Assembly: GCA_046154695.1 (NCBI GenBank)
Contig: JBJXFI010000040.1
Location: 1 to 13,143, forward strand
Length of the DNA: 13,143 bases
DNA from: DALYLB01 sp046154695
Lineage (GTDB): Bacteria; Acidobacteriota; Blastocatellia; RBC074
Reading direction: 5' to 3'
Shown: piece by piece, positions 1-7,964 of the stretch
How the letters are laid out: each line of letters opens with the position of its first letter
How positions within the stretch are numbered: the stretch's first letter is position 1
Notes under the pieces: generated by a model
The model's input: the letters and a program-made list of their open reading frames with translations, nothing else
Told to the model about the DNA's origin: nothing
Database searches by the model: none
Made by a program: the position numbers and the translations under genes

Positions 1-77
1 CCATCAAACGCCGCCTCGACCGTACGGCCGCCGTGTGCTTGAAACAACAGCTGCGGCTCGCTACACTCTGTAGTCAT
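1..77 (-). CDS. IS1380-like transposase, N-terminal fragment (cut by window edge)
   Basis: Only 25 complete codons are visible, too few to appear as a long ORF. They start at an ATG (75-77) preceded by a good Shine-Dalgarno, GAGGAG, with an 8-base spacer. The peptide starts MTTECSEPQLLFQAHGGRTV and continues EAAFDG. This matches the typical opening of IS1380 DDE transposases as I remember them: MTTEC, a short stretch, then a G-R-x-V-x-A-x-FDGG segment before the conserved 'SDAGGLLL' region, which would lie beyond the edge. The catalytic residues are outside the window, so function and intactness cannot be judged. Recognition rests on a short stretch and is moderately secure. Confidence 0.6.
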   Translation of the reverse strand, partial: MTTECSEPQLLFQAHGGRTVEAAFD

Positions 78-171
78 AAACAGGGCTCCTCTTCGTGGTC
101 TAAGTTCTATTTCGCAAATACCTTGTACCATGATTAGGAGCTTTGTTTTTCAACTTGATGAGAAATTCGGG
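1..171 (-). mobile_element. Edge of an IS1380-family-like insertion sequence
   Basis: The window opens inside what looks like an insertion sequence: the first codons of an IS1380-like transposase read off the left edge, preceded by about 94 bases of non-coding DNA. Reading inward on the minus strand, the putative terminus begins CCCGAATTTCTCATCAAG (plus positions 154-171), directly next to a TTAA at 172-175. IS1380 ends commonly begin with CC and the family usually makes 4-5 bp target duplications, so a terminus at 171 with TTAA as the duplicated target is plausible. The opposite end is outside the window, so neither the inverted repeat nor the duplication can be confirmed. The border coincides with the stop codon of the adjacent NACHT gene. 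Confidence 0.5.
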
Positions 172-2061
172 TTAATGCCATTGGCCTGAAGGCGGAACTC
201 CCAACAGTTCCCCGTCGAGGCCTTCCAGCGCCACACCCTCCAGGCGGGCCTGCGGCGGAATCACCTTCCGCAGCTCCTCGCGAAGAAGATAGAGATCCGT
301 GATCCTCTCTTCCATCCCATGGCGAATGCGGGTGCTCCAATAGAGAATATGGAGCGCATTTTCCGAGATGCGCGGCCGGTATGGGTCTCGTAAAATCCGC
401 TGCAGCGGCCAGTCGAGCGGTTCCGGTTCCAGGGCGACGCGAAAGAGCGCCACCTTCCGGTCGAAGGGGCGCGTGTCGAGAACCCGCAGCAGCGAGGCCA
501 TTCCGTCCCGCCCGGCCTGAATCAGCGCGCCGTGCAGCCCGCGCGCGAGAAAATACTGCTCGATCGAATTGTGATTGAACATCAGGCCGCCCGCGTCGTC
601 GCGGTTGAAGAAGGTGGCCGACACAAGATCGCGGGCGATGATTCGAAGCGACTCCGGGGGGAGCGAGAATCGGCGAGCCGCATTGAGGCGTTCCAGAATC
701 GAAAGGAGACTCTTTCCGGGAACCGTGCGGTTGCCCGAGTCCCAGATATGCCAGGCAAGTTCCACGAGCAGCCGGAGAATGCTCTCCCTGTCCGATTGGC
801 GCTGTTTCACGGCCTCTCGATCCATCCACATCGTGACGTAATCCTCATACAACGACGCGACATTGATGGGCGTGTCCGCGCTGAGATGTTCGAGCTGCTG
901 GATGATCTTTTCGAGCAGCAGCGGCCGCTGGGCCAGATCGGCGAGGTGATAGACCTCATCGATCCTCGCCCAATCCTCCCGCGCCGTGGCCGGACGGGCC
1001 TGGGCGAGACGGGCGCGAATCTGATCCGCGGAGAATGCCTGGAGCGCGAGCGATGCCGCGCCCTGGAATCCTTGCAACTGCAGGTCCAGCCGAACGCCAT
1101 CGCCGGAAGCCGCGGCGGATCCCTCGATGAATTCCCTCTGTTCCTCGCGATCCCTGAAATATTGGGTGCGGCAGGTGAGGATGGCTTTCCCCCCAGACAT
1201 CACGGGGCGAATCAACTCTCGAAAGAGGTGGCGCATCGCCTCCGGCGACAGTTGGTCGGCCATCTCATCGAAAGCATCGTAGAGCAGCGCGATGCGCCCC
1301 GTTTCGACCAGATATCGAATCACGGCGGGGCGGCACGGCGCGAGGCCTTTCTGTTCAAAGTGCCTGGCGATCAGGCTCTCCCACGACTGCTCCCGCCTCA
1401 CATCGAGCAGGGGGATCAGAATGGGCGCCGGATGGCCGAAGGGATCGGCCTGAAACGCGAGGGCCCATTGCGCCGAGAGGCGACGCAGCAGCGTGCTCTT
1501 GCCGATTCCCGTGTCGCCGAGCAGCAGCAGAAGGCGTCCGTCCTTGGAGACGAGCCATTGATGCGCCACCTCGGTCGCGGGCCGGTTTTGGGACTCCCCC
1601 GAAAGCAGGGCTTCCGGCTCGACGAATCGATCCATTCCCTGCCAGTTCTCCGCCCGCCATCGATCGTGCTCCGCGAGCAGCGACGCCGCGCATTCGTGCA
1701 GCGGGACCTCGCCGACGATCAGATTGAAATAGGTGGTGAAGTCGATTCCCGCCTCATCGAGCTCATGCCTCGATTCCTCAGCCAGATCACGAAGCGAAAC
1801 GAGAATCGACCGGATCCGCGGCATCTCCCGCTTCGCATGCTGGTGGTTGGCGACGATCCGTGCGCGCTCCCCCGAACCGGGGTCTTCGACCATGCACTCG
1901 ACGATCACAGGCGCAAGGTCTCTCGTCGGCGGTGTCCAGAGCGACAAATCGATCGCGACTCCGGCCAATTCCCGCCCCCGCTTCACCTCGTATCCCATCG
2001 CCTCGTACAGACCGGCGACCTCATTGACAAACCATTCTTTTTTCTCCCTCCACTGAACCAT
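172..2061 (-). CDS. NACHT NTPase with N-terminal PD-(D/E)XK-like domain, possibly truncated
   Basis: A 629-aa STAND-class NTPase. Residues ~10-115 look like a Mrr-type PD-(D/E)XK fold (IDL with D38; VIVEC with E55), but the position of the usual ExK lysine is Met57, so cleavage activity is doubtful. The NACHT domain follows: Walker A GDTGIGKST (182-190), Walker B/NACHT signature LLYDAFDEM (259-267), sensor-like AILTCRTQYF (293-302), then a helical region to ~600. It is clearly paralogous to the upstream 1546-aa protein from the PD-(D/E)XK-like region onward (RAENWQGMD versus RATNWEGKD; ISENALHILYW versus ASENALQILYW). It lacks TIR and WD40 and stops just as pentapeptide-like sequence begins (ARLEGVALEG). 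The start is 3 bases after the upstream stop with no clear Shine-Dalgarno, which suggests translational coupling. The TAA stop lies in a TTAA at the IS border, so the original C-terminus may be lost. NTPase call is secure; role in phage defence is inferred. Confidence 0.9.
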   Translation of the reverse strand: MVQWREKKEWFVNEVAGLYEAMGYEVKRGRELAGVAIDLSLWTPPTRDLAPVIVECMVEDPGSGERARIVANHQHAKREMPRIRSILVSLRDLAEESRHELDEAGIDFTTYFNLIVGEVPLHECAASLLAEHDRWRAENWQGMDRFVEPEALLSGESQNRPATEVAHQWLVSKDGRLLLLLGDTGIGKSTLLRRLSAQWALAFQADPFGHPAPILIPLLDVRREQSWESLIARHFEQKGLAPCRPAVIRYLVETGRIALLYDAFDEMADQLSPEAMRHLFRELIRPVMSGGKAILTCRTQYFRDREEQREFIEGSAAASGDGVRLDLQLQGFQGAASLALQAFSADQIRARLAQARPATAREDWARIDEVYHLADLAQRPLLLEKIIQQLEHLSADTPINVASLYEDYVTMWMDREAVKQRQSDRESILRLLVELAWHIWDSGNRTVPGKSLLSILERLNAARRFSLPPESLRIIARDLVSATFFNRDDAGGLMFNHNSIEQYFLARGLHGALIQAGRDGMASLLRVLDTRPFDRKVALFRVALEPEPLDWPLQRILRDPYRPRISENALHILYWSTRIRHGMEERITDLYLLREELRKVIPPQARLEGVALEGLDGELLGVPPSGQWH

Positions 2062-2064
2062 AGT

Positions 2065-5000
2065 CTATTGTGAGTCCATTGCGCCCGCTTCGCCCATAAG
2101 GGGCCCCACCAACTCTTTCAATACAGCCTGAATGGCGCCCGAATCCTGATAATTATTCAACAGGGTCTCGGCTGGGTACGAGTGCAGGGTTCCCTGTTCG
2201 GTATAGCAAAGGTATCGCCTGCCTTTTTCGCTGGCATGGAACACGCCGTTCGGCATGACATCCAGCCATATATCATGGTCGAGGCCGTAACGAAATAGTT
2301 TCGGGTGGCCGGTTTCAAGATCCCAGAATTGGAGCCGCCCGCCGGAGCCGGCGGCGATGAGGCACCGGGAGTTGTTCGTGATGGCGAGACTTCGGATCTC
2401 GCCAAGATATCCGGTCAGGGTCTGGGAAAGCCTTCCCGTTTCGAGTTCCCAAATGCGCACGGTCCCATCGAGGCTGCCGCTGGCGAGGAATTTCCCTCCC
2501 GGGGAGAAGGCGAGGGAGCTGATCCGATCCGTATGGCCTTCGAACAGATGGCGCTGCACTCCATCGGCGATGAGCCAGACGCGCACGGTCTTATCCTTTC
2601 CACCGCTCGCGAGATAGACGCCATTGGGGGAGAAGCGCGTGACGAGGACGCCATCCCAGTGGCCCTCGAATTTGCGGATCATCTGGGGCGGCTGCGCGTC
2701 GCGAGAGGTCCAAAGCCAGATGCTGTGATCATCGCAGGCGACGGCGAGCAGGCTGCCATCGGGCGAGAAGCGCGCGTCGTTGACCGCGATGCCATGCCGC
2801 CGTTCGACATTCGAAAGCTCCCCGCGCCTTACCAGCCACAGGCGGACGGTTTTGTCCTGGCTTCCGGTGATAAGGAGGTCCCGATTCGGCCAGAAGTGGA
2901 CCGAATTGACGCGGCCCTCGTGGCCTTGCAGGTCGAACCTGACGGCCCCCTCCGCCGCCGACCAGATCCGCACCGAGCCATCCTCGGCGCCGCATGCCAG
3001 CCATTGCCCATCCGAAGAGAAATCGATCGCCGTGACAGGAGCGTTCGGCCTCTCCAACGTTTGATGGAGCCGGCTTTCGTCCGTGGCCCAAAGATAGACA
3101 TGCGGATCGGCGCCGGCGCTCGCGAGCCGCCTTCCATCCGGGGAGAGAGCGATCGCGTTGATCGCTCCGCCGTACTTGAGCGGCTGATCCCCCCTGCCGA
3201 CCTCGATCTCCCGCGGCGCTCCTTTTCCCACGATCCATGCGCGCACCTTTCGATCCGTGCTCCCCGTCATCACCATCCCGCCATCGTCGGCGAGATGGAC
3301 AGAATCGATATAATCCGCATGCTGTTCGAGCGTATACTGAAGCTCTCCATTCGAAATCGACCAGATTCTCGGCGATCGATCTTTTCCGCCGCTGATCAAC
3401 GACCGCCCATCCGGCGAAAAGCAGAGCGATCGAACCTCATCCGTGTGCCCCTTGAATACCTCCCGGATCGCGCCATCGGCAATGCCGATCAGGCGTATCC
3501 GGTTCTCGTCGTCCGTGCTCGCCAGCCAGGCGCCATCGGAAGAGAAGCGGACGGCATTGATCTCGAAGGGGCGCTGGCCGTTCGCCTCATCCCCGACATG
3601 GATTACATTGAGCGGCTGCCCGGACTCCACTTCCCAGACCCGCACCGACCCGTCGCTGCCCGCGCTCGCCAGCCGCTTCCCGTCCGGCGAGAAGTCGATC
3701 GCGTTGACGCTCTTTTTGTGCCCCTCGAACCCGCCGAAGGATCGGAGCGCGCGCCCTTCCTCGACCAGCCAGAGTCGAATCACCTTGTCTCCGCCGGCGC
3801 TGGCGACCAGTCTGCCATCCGGAGAAAACCGCACCGCCAGCACACGGTCCTCGTGCTCCTCGATCTCCTGCAGCATCCGGCCGTCGCTGACCGACCATAA
3901 CCGGACGACGCGATCCAGCCCCCCGCTGACCAGCAGCGCCTCGCTCGGAGAGAAGTGCAGCGAATAGACCAGCTTTCGATGCCCCGGCAGGAGAAAGAGC
4001 AGCCGGTCATCGCGTATGCGATGAATGGCGATCAGCCCATCCTGATTTCCGCTGGCATACCATTCCCCTCCCGATCCGAAGGCAATCGAATGATACCTCG
4101 ATGAAAACTGCTGCTGCACGACGGGAATGAGATCCGTACGAAGCAGCGTGCTGCTCACATCCAGCCCCCTGGCGCCCTGGGTCTGGTTTTTCTCGAAATC
4201 GACCTCCCGATGAATCGCGCCGGTGAAATCCACGTTCCGCAGATCGCATTCCCGAATGACGGCGCCCGACAATTGGGACTCTCGAAAATCGGCGCCGCCC
4301 GCCGAGACCCGATTCAGCCGCGCCTTTTTCAGAATCGCCGAGCGAAGACTGGCCCCTTCCAGATTCGCGTCATCCAGGCATGCTCCCGTCAGATCGGCGC
4401 TATGGAGATTGGCCTCCGGCAGCAATACCCCTTCCAGCGAGACCCCGCTGAGCTTCGCGTTGGAGAGACGCGCGCCGCGCGGAATCAGCCCCGAGAGCCT
4501 GCGGCGCAGGTCTCGCAGGCTGGTGATGCGATCCTCCATCCTGGAGCGGCAGCGCCCCATCCAATAAAGGATCTGCAGCGCATTCTCGGAAGCCTTCGAA
4601 TCGTATTCCGCTTCGAGGATCGCGCGAATCGTCCGGTACGCGGAGCTGCGTTTCCTCAACAGGCTGAGAAAAAAGACCATCTTCGGGTCGAAGAGCCGGG
4701 TGCGGAGCTGCGATCGCAGCTCCTCCTCCTCCCCGCCGGCGATCGCTTCATCGATCCGGCAAGCGAGAAAATATTCCTGAAAGGAAGGATCGGCGAAGAG
4801 GTAGTTTCCCTCTTCATCCCGCTTCAGAAAACTCGCCGTCCCCAGTTCCTCCGCGACGTCATAGGAGTCCTCGCCCCGAAAATCGAGCTTCACGCCTTTC
4901 AATCCCTCGACCAGTTTCAAGAGGTCGTTGAAGTGAATTCGATGCTTCTCCTCGTCCCAGATCTTCCAGGCCAGCTCCTTCATCAGGTCGAACTTGACCG

Positions 5001-6705
5001 CCTTGTCCAGAATGCGCCCCTTGGTCTGTTCCCGCTCGAACCAGACCTCCACATATTTCGCATAGAGGGTCGATGCATTGAAATTGTGGAGCTTCGGCAG
5101 TCCTTTGACGACCATATCGAGGAGCAACGGCCGCCGTACCAGGTCCCGAAGGTTGTAGATCTCCTGGATCGTCTTCCAATCCTCCTTGTGCGTCTTCGGG
5201 CGGGCCATTTCCAGGTATCGTTGAACCTGTTCGTCCGAAAATTCCTGCAGATAGACCGCCTCTTTCCCGACATATCCCACCTGTTCCCGGCGGTCCTTGA
5301 AATAGGGGGTCCGGCAGGTGATCATCACCCTTCCGCCGTTTCGGGCCGGGCGCATCAATTCATCGAGATTGCTTCGAATGACATCCCGGCGAAGCCTCTC
5401 GGCCATCTCGTCGAACGCGTCGAAGAAGAGAACGATTCTTCCCTGCCGGACCAGGTGATCGAACCGGGGATAACTGAAATCGTTCATATCCCGGGGATCG
5501 AGGGTGTTGCGAAAGTGAGTGATGACGAGCCCTTCCAGAGAGGTCTCTTTTCGCACATCCTTCAACCGGATCAGGACCGGCGCGGGGTGCCTCAGTGGAT
5601 CGTTCTTGTACGCCTTCGCCATCTCACAAGCGACGAACATGGCGAGTGTGCTCTTCCCCGTCCCGACATCTCCGAGCAGGGGAAGCAGCCCGCCGCCCTT
5701 GCGTTTGAGCCAGCCGGCCACATGTTCGATGGCGAGACGCCGATCCGTACGCGTGTCCGTCACGGCGTGCGGGCGGATAAACCAGTCCTTTCCCTCCCAG
5801 TTGGTCGCGCGCCACCATTCGGTTTCGGCGATCAGCTTATCGACATATTTATCCAGCGGAATAAAATTGCGGAGCAGTTCCGGCAGCGTCACGTAATCGA
5901 TGCCGTTCTGCTCCAGGACCTTTCGCGCCTTCTCGTCGAGCAGTTGCGCGGTCACCACCTGGCAATCAATTTTGGGCTGCTGTCGCCGAATGCGGCTCTG
6001 CCGAAGAACCAGTTGATCGAGTTGCGCGGAACTCGGCGGCTTTTCAAAACATTCGATGACGGTGCGAAAGAGCATGCCGCCGAACCGCTTTTCCATATGC
6101 AGGTCCACCGTCTCCTCGCCGATCTTCAGCTCGCGCTCGACCTCCGACCCGAGCAGCTCGTAATACTTCGCCACGCCGTCCTCAAACCGCCCCTCGTCAT
6201 CGGTGATTCCCATCCAATCGAAGAGCGAATTGAGCGCGCTCGACACCCGCGGCAGCAGGGCGCCTGAATCCGCGACGGGCCTGCCCGGCAGCTCCAGCGC
6301 TTCGACGAGCTGGCGGAACCGCAATTCGAAATCTTCCTGGTTCGTGAAATCGATCGGGCGAAGACGACTGAAAATGCGCGCCTCCTCGGGGCCTGTGAAC
6401 AGGATCGGAATGATGGCCCGCTCGGTCGAGAAGCGCCTGGCATGTTCCCGGTGAAAGGAATCGGCCTCGACAAAGAGCCGTTCATCCTGAAGATATTCCC
6501 GGGTGGAGATGACGACGAATTTCGAGTACGCGGGATCCACCGCCTCGCGCCATTCGCGCCATTGCCCGCTGGGCGGAAGCGCATCGGCGGGCCAGCGAAT
6601 GGCCGCCCCCTCGCTGGCGAGCCGGGACGCGAGCCACTCCGCCCATGGACGATCCCCGGGCGTACAACTCAGCCAGACCTCATACTTGGCGCTCTGACCT
6701 GTCAT
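2065..6705 (-). CDS. TIR / PD-(D/E)XK-like / NACHT / pentapeptide / WD40 STAND protein (putative anti-phage NLR-like)
   Basis: A 1546-aa multidomain NTPase. Domain order: TIR-like domain at ~7-138 (YEVWLSCTPGDRPW, FVVISTREY, putative catalytic Glu80 in RLFVEADSF, AIIPILF); degenerate PD-(D/E)XK-like region ~175-280 (VDL with D201, VIECF with E218, no lysine in the usual place); NACHT from ~340 with Walker A GDVGTGKST (345-353), Walker B LFFDAFDEM (426-434) and MITCRTPYF (461-469); helical region to ~740; pentapeptide repeats ~745-836 (ANLHSADLTGACLDDANLEG); 14 WD40 repeats ~870-1465; and a short tail (VMPNGVFHASEKGR). TIR effectors in bacteria usually consume NAD+ when a sensor domain is triggered, and STAND proteins oligomerise on ligand recognition, so abortive anti-phage defence is the likely role. 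The start has Shine-Dalgarno GAGGT (6712-6716) and a good promoter upstream. It is the first gene of a two-gene operon with the 629-aa NACHT paralogue. Domain calls are secure; biological role is inferred. Confidence 0.92.
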   Translation of the reverse strand: MTGQSAKYEVWLSCTPGDRPWAEWLASRLASEGAAIRWPADALPPSGQWREWREAVDPAYSKFVVISTREYLQDERLFVEADSFHREHARRFSTERAIIPILFTGPEEARIFSRLRPIDFTNQEDFELRFRQLVEALELPGRPVADSGALLPRVSSALNSLFDWMGITDDEGRFEDGVAKYYELLGSEVERELKIGEETVDLHMEKRFGGMLFRTVIECFEKPPSSAQLDQLVLRQSRIRRQQPKIDCQVVTAQLLDEKARKVLEQNGIDYVTLPELLRNFIPLDKYVDKLIAETEWWRATNWEGKDWFIRPHAVTDTRTDRRLAIEHVAGWLKRKGGGLLPLLGDVGTGKSTLAMFVACEMAKAYKNDPLRHPAPVLIRLKDVRKETSLEGLVITHFRNTLDPRDMNDFSYPRFDHLVRQGRIVLFFDAFDEMAERLRRDVIRSNLDELMRPARNGGRVMITCRTPYFKDRREQVGYVGKEAVYLQEFSDEQVQRYLEMARPKTHKEDWKTIQEIYNLRDLVRRPLLLDMVVKGLPKLHNFNASTLYAKYVEVWFEREQTKGRILDKAVKFDLMKELAWKIWDEEKHRIHFNDLLKLVEGLKGVKLDFRGEDSYDVAEELGTASFLKRDEEGNYLFADPSFQEYFLACRIDEAIAGGEEEELRSQLRTRLFDPKMVFFLSLLRKRSSAYRTIRAILEAEYDSKASENALQILYWMGRCRSRMEDRITSLRDLRRRLSGLIPRGARLSNAKLSGVSLEGVLLPEANLHSADLTGACLDDANLEGASLRSAILKKARLNRVSAGGADFRESQLSGAVIRECDLRNVDFTGAIHREVDFEKNQTQGARGLDVSSTLLRTDLIPVVQQQFSSRYHSIAFGSGGEWYASGNQDGLIAIHRIRDDRLLFLLPGHRKLVYSLHFSPSEALLVSGGLDRVVRLWSVSDGRMLQEIEEHEDRVLAVRFSPDGRLVASAGGDKVIRLWLVEEGRALRSFGGFEGHKKSVNAIDFSPDGKRLASAGSDGSVRVWEVESGQPLNVIHVGDEANGQRPFEINAVRFSSDGAWLASTDDENRIRLIGIADGAIREVFKGHTDEVRSLCFSPDGRSLISGGKDRSPRIWSISNGELQYTLEQHADYIDSVHLADDGGMVMTGSTDRKVRAWIVGKGAPREIEVGRGDQPLKYGGAINAIALSPDGRRLASAGADPHVYLWATDESRLHQTLERPNAPVTAIDFSSDGQWLACGAEDGSVRIWSAAEGAVRFDLQGHEGRVNSVHFWPNRDLLITGSQDKTVRLWLVRRGELSNVERRHGIAVNDARFSPDGSLLAVACDDHSIWLWTSRDAQPPQMIRKFEGHWDGVLVTRFSPNGVYLASGGKDKTVRVWLIADGVQRHLFEGHTDRISSLAFSPGGKFLASGSLDGTVRIWELETGRLSQTLTGYLGEIRSLAITNNSRCLIAAGSGGRLQFWDLETGHPKLFRYGLDHDIWLDVMPNGVFHASEKGRRYLCYTEQGTLHSYPAETLLNNYQDSGAIQAVLKELVGPLMGEAGAMDSQ

Positions 6706-6785
6706 CGTTCTACCTCGGCGTGAAGCGAATCGGACGAAGGGTCTGTCCGTTCGAATTGCTGATGCTGTGTCAAACCTTGCCGGGC

Positions 6786-6814
6786 AGTCTATGAATCCGC
6801 GGGATATCTGTCAA
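6786..6814 (-). promoter_or_regulatory. Sigma70-like promoter for the TIR-NACHT operon
   Basis: On the minus strand a perfect -35 hexamer TTGACA (plus 6809-6814) is followed after exactly 17 bases by TAGACT (plus 6786-6791), matching 4 of 6 bases of TATAAT. It lies 81 bases upstream of the TIR-NACHT start. This 132-bp gap follows the stop of the upstream same-strand gene, with no obvious terminator, so some read-through is also possible. Transcription from this promoter is inferred from the motif only. Confidence 0.5.
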
Positions 6815-6837
6815 CGGAAGGAACGGGGCGGCGGCCA

Positions 6838-7821
6838 TCACAACACCGGCTGCCATTTCGGGTGGTTTCCCTGCGCAAGGGCCTTTGGATTGCCGGTGGT
6901 GTCGGCGATGACGATGCGGCTGCCGTCGTCATAGGCAAGGTGTTTGCTGTCCGCGGTCCAGTCGAGGGGAAGGTTGATCATCATCTCCAGCGAGAGCTGC
7001 AACTGGGGGCCGCCCCAGCTTTCGACCAGAAAGAGGCGGCCGTAGCACAGGCCCGTCTCGGAGCATGACTGCATGGGATTGAAGATCACGTAGCGTCCGT
7101 CGGGGGACCAGGCGGCCTCGATGACGCGCCGGCCGCCCTCGGTCTCGACCGATTCCTCAAAGCCGCCGAGTTCGTAAAGGTTGGTGAGCTGCAGGCGGGC
7201 GCCGGTCTCGACGTCCGAGATGAAGAGCTCCTCGCCGGCGCCGACGAGATCCTTGAAGAGGATCCGCGCGCCGTCCGGGGAGACCGAGGTGTCGCCCACG
7301 ACGCGAATGATCGGGGAGCGCTGCTGGATGACGGCGTTGTACTCGTCGATGCCGAGCTCGCGCGATTCGCGCTGTCCGATGGTCACGGCATAGGTGCGGT
7401 TGGCGGCGTCCGCGTCGAGCGCGTGAATGATCATCGTCCTGCCGTCGCGGGCCAGTTCATGGCGATCGATCGTCACGCCGGGCGGCGCGGTCAGCGCGCC
7501 CGCGGCCGCGATATTTCCCGTCGCGATGACGACCTCGAAGAGCTGCAGGCCGATCGAGAAATAGATCCGGCTGCCGTCAAGGGCCCAGACGAAGTCCTGA
7601 ATCGTCTCGCCTTCGGGCGCCGCCGCCATCAACCGCTGATTGCCGCCGTCGATGTCGATGGTCCAGAGATTGCCTTCATTCAAATATCCGATCAGCGGCC
7701 GCGGACGCGGCGTCGGCGCGGGCGGCGCACTCATCGCGCGATTCGATTTCGTAAGGCATGCGGCATGCGAACTGACGAGGAGGAGGATGGCCAGGATTGG
7801 GAGGGTTCGGTTCTGTTTCAT
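6838..7821 (-). CDS. Exported TolB-like beta-propeller protein (PD40 repeats)
   Basis: A 327-aa protein. I place the start at the ATG of MKQNRTLPILAILLLVSSHA because a classical signal peptide begins there (basic N-region, hydrophobic core 7-17). The open frame extends 93 codons further upstream, but that extension is Arg-rich, lies partly inside the flavin reductase gene and looks like an antisense-type shadow. Cys22 (HAAC) might be a lipobox but with His at -3 it is atypical, so secretion or lipidation are both possible. A Pro-rich linker (31-43) leads into beta-propeller sequence of the TolB/WD40-like PD40 type: LWTIDIDGG, VWALDGSRIYF, SVSPDGARILF, AWSPDGRYVIF, DWTADSKHLAY. Such proteins usually act as periplasmic binding scaffolds; no enzymatic motif is visible. 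No strong Shine-Dalgarno is seen. It lies 143 bp downstream of the flavin reductase on the same strand and ends 132 bp before the TIR-NACHT gene. Confidence 0.75.
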   Translation of the reverse strand: MKQNRTLPILAILLLVSSHAACLTKSNRAMSAPPAPTPRPRPLIGYLNEGNLWTIDIDGGNQRLMAAAPEGETIQDFVWALDGSRIYFSIGLQLFEVVIATGNIAAAGALTAPPGVTIDRHELARDGRTMIIHALDADAANRTYAVTIGQRESRELGIDEYNAVIQQRSPIIRVVGDTSVSPDGARILFKDLVGAGEELFISDVETGARLQLTNLYELGGFEESVETEGGRRVIEAAWSPDGRYVIFNPMQSCSETGLCYGRLFLVESWGGPQLQLSLEMMINLPLDWTADSKHLAYDDGSRIVIADTTGNPKALAQGNHPKWQPVL

Positions 7822-7964
7822 CAACGACGATTGCTTGTTCGCTCGGCGCGCCTTGTGGGGGTTGCGCGCTCGGCCTCGGGGATCCATGTCAGGAGAGCAA
7901 TCTTCGCCGACGCGCGGGGAAAGATCAAGGATGGCCCTTTCGCCCCGCTGCCGGCAGGGAACGC

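Noticed and set aside
532..2073. Long plus-strand open frame (513 codons) opposite the 629-aa NACHT gene
   Set aside because: Composition is Arg/Gly/Pro-rich with no domain; it mirrors the codon bias of the minus-strand NACHT gene, which has clear motifs.
2305..6267. Long plus-strand open frames opposite the TIR-NACHT-WD40 gene
   Set aside because: Low-complexity translations (for example repeats of PIRRE-type text mirroring the WD40 repeats) with no recognisable fold; antisense shadows of a GC-rich gene.
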